33,866 nt of DNA from Plantago elongata (taxonomy: Eukaryota; Streptophyta; Magnoliopsida; Lamiales; Plantaginaceae): the NCBI GenBank assembly GCA_036897095.1, contig JAYMSP010001286.1:1-33866 (forward strand), written 5' to 3'. Position numbers and translations under genes: made by a program. Shown piece after piece: positions 33,301 through 33,866 of this stretch (the stretch's first letter is position 1; each line of letters opens with the position of its first letter). A model generated the notes under the pieces. That model ran no database searches. It saw only the letters and a program-made list of their open reading frames with translations, and was not told the DNA's origin.

Positions 33301-33837
33301 GATGATTTTCCATTGTAAAATGTTAATAAAACTGCTGAGAAACAGTGTATTCATAAACATCAAGGGTAGATACATATGCCATGTGAAAGAACTAAGTGGA
33401 CTTTCTTGGTGAACTAAGAGTCCGAGATGACCTGGTGAAGTGAAGGACCTGAAGCTGTAATGAGAAGCATGTGATTGTGAACTATGTTCAGTTGTTCTCA
33501 GTTAATGATGCCTATTTTTTCTTTCTTGCTTAACTGCAACTATTTTTAATCTGAGACTGACTTATGAATCTCTTGTCAGATGATTCAGAGACATCTTTAT
33601 CCAGATTATTTTCAAATCTTAATATCTGCACGTTCTTTTGGCTTTAAGCTTGATGGTGATTCTTAAATTCTGATGAACTCCTTAGTACTTGTTGTATTAA
33701 TGATCAGCAAACTTCGTCCATTCCAGGTGGGAGTTGAAGGTGAATTCCTTGGACTTGAAAATGTCACTTCTGCAAATAGTTCAATGTGGACCAAGGGAAG
33801 TTCTGTTCCCATCAACAACAGTTTGATATGGTACAAG
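27384..33837 (+). CDS. BGAL: Plant beta-galactosidase, glycoside hydrolase family 35 (3' end beyond window)
   Basis: Sixteen exons are visible: 27384-27530, 27636-27731, 28384-28496, 28623-28689, 28793-28885, 29317-29460, 29638-29726, 29825-29930, 30029-30116, 30489-30607, 31157-31321, 31418-31617, 31988-32094, 32679-32788, 33025-33132, 33727-33837. All phases agree and give 621 residues. A short signal peptide (1-17) precedes [17 protein letters not shown]; then [41 protein letters not shown] (acid/base E176), [10 protein letters not shown] (nucleophile E245), [35 protein letters not shown] and [11 protein letters not shown]. Later exons form the beta-sandwich region ([27 protein letters not shown]). 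The enzyme removes terminal beta-D-galactose from wall polysaccharides or arabinogalactans, normally in the apoplast. Plant members are usually about 720-890 residues, so roughly 100 or more are missing past the edge; the next donor (GTAACT) is at 33838. The subgroup is not assigned. Confidence 0.95.
27967..28188 (+). repeat. Two-copy 111-bp tandem duplication in beta-galactosidase intron 2
   Basis: 27967-28077 (starting ATTGCTCTAGAAGGTGCTTA) is repeated at 28078-28188 with a handful of substitutions and no length change. Confidence 0.9.
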
Positions 33838-33866
33838 GTAACTGGATACAGCTACCGATTTAGCCT

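Overview
This window looks like nuclear DNA of a flowering plant, most likely a eudicot. Every gene has spliceosomal introns with GT..AG borders, the intergenic DNA is AT-rich, and the genes belong to plant-type families (a VAL/HSI2 B3 repressor, a SYP1-type syntaxin, a plant GH35 beta-galactosidase). Several MITE-like elements are present, including Stowaway-like ends of the CTCCCTC type. The species cannot be named from the sequence alone. All five genes lie on the + strand; I found no convincing gene on the - strand, no RNA gene and no CRISPR array.

Layout. 1-4030 is gene-poor: a 0.58 kb element with long terminal inverted repeats (102-679), AT-rich spacer, and a small MITE with a visible target-site duplication (2146-2418). 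4444-7618 is a six-exon gene for translation initiation factor eIF3 subunit J. 7619-10260 is intergenic and holds a large foldback element (8742-9120). 10261-18084 is a 13-exon VAL-family gene: PHD-like, B3, CW zinc finger, cysteine-rich segment and EAR motif, followed by an unusual C-terminal array of about nine 15-17 residue repeats. 18858-19931 is a two-exon syntaxin whose SNARE motif has lost its centre. 21470-22784 is a TatD-type metal-dependent hydrolase. 22785-27240 is accessory, repeat-rich DNA. It contains two copies of a signal-peptide-like micro-ORF, a short 12-residue tandem-repeat reading frame, and a duplicated copy of the region just upstream of the next gene; the proximal copy is interrupted by about 1.15 kb of foreign-looking sequence. 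27384 to the window edge is a GH35 beta-galactosidase, 16 exons visible and cut off at the right end.

The five genes do not form a pathway: they cover translation, chromatin repression, membrane traffic, nuclease-like housekeeping and cell-wall galactose metabolism, and look like ordinary co-oriented neighbours. The features most worth a second look are the syntaxin without a Qa zero-layer glutamine, the VAL repeat tail, the duplicated secreted-peptide-like locus at 23.3-24.4 kb, and the rearranged upstream region of the beta-galactosidase. Splice sites were assigned by eye from GT/AG borders, reading-frame continuity and remembered family conservation.
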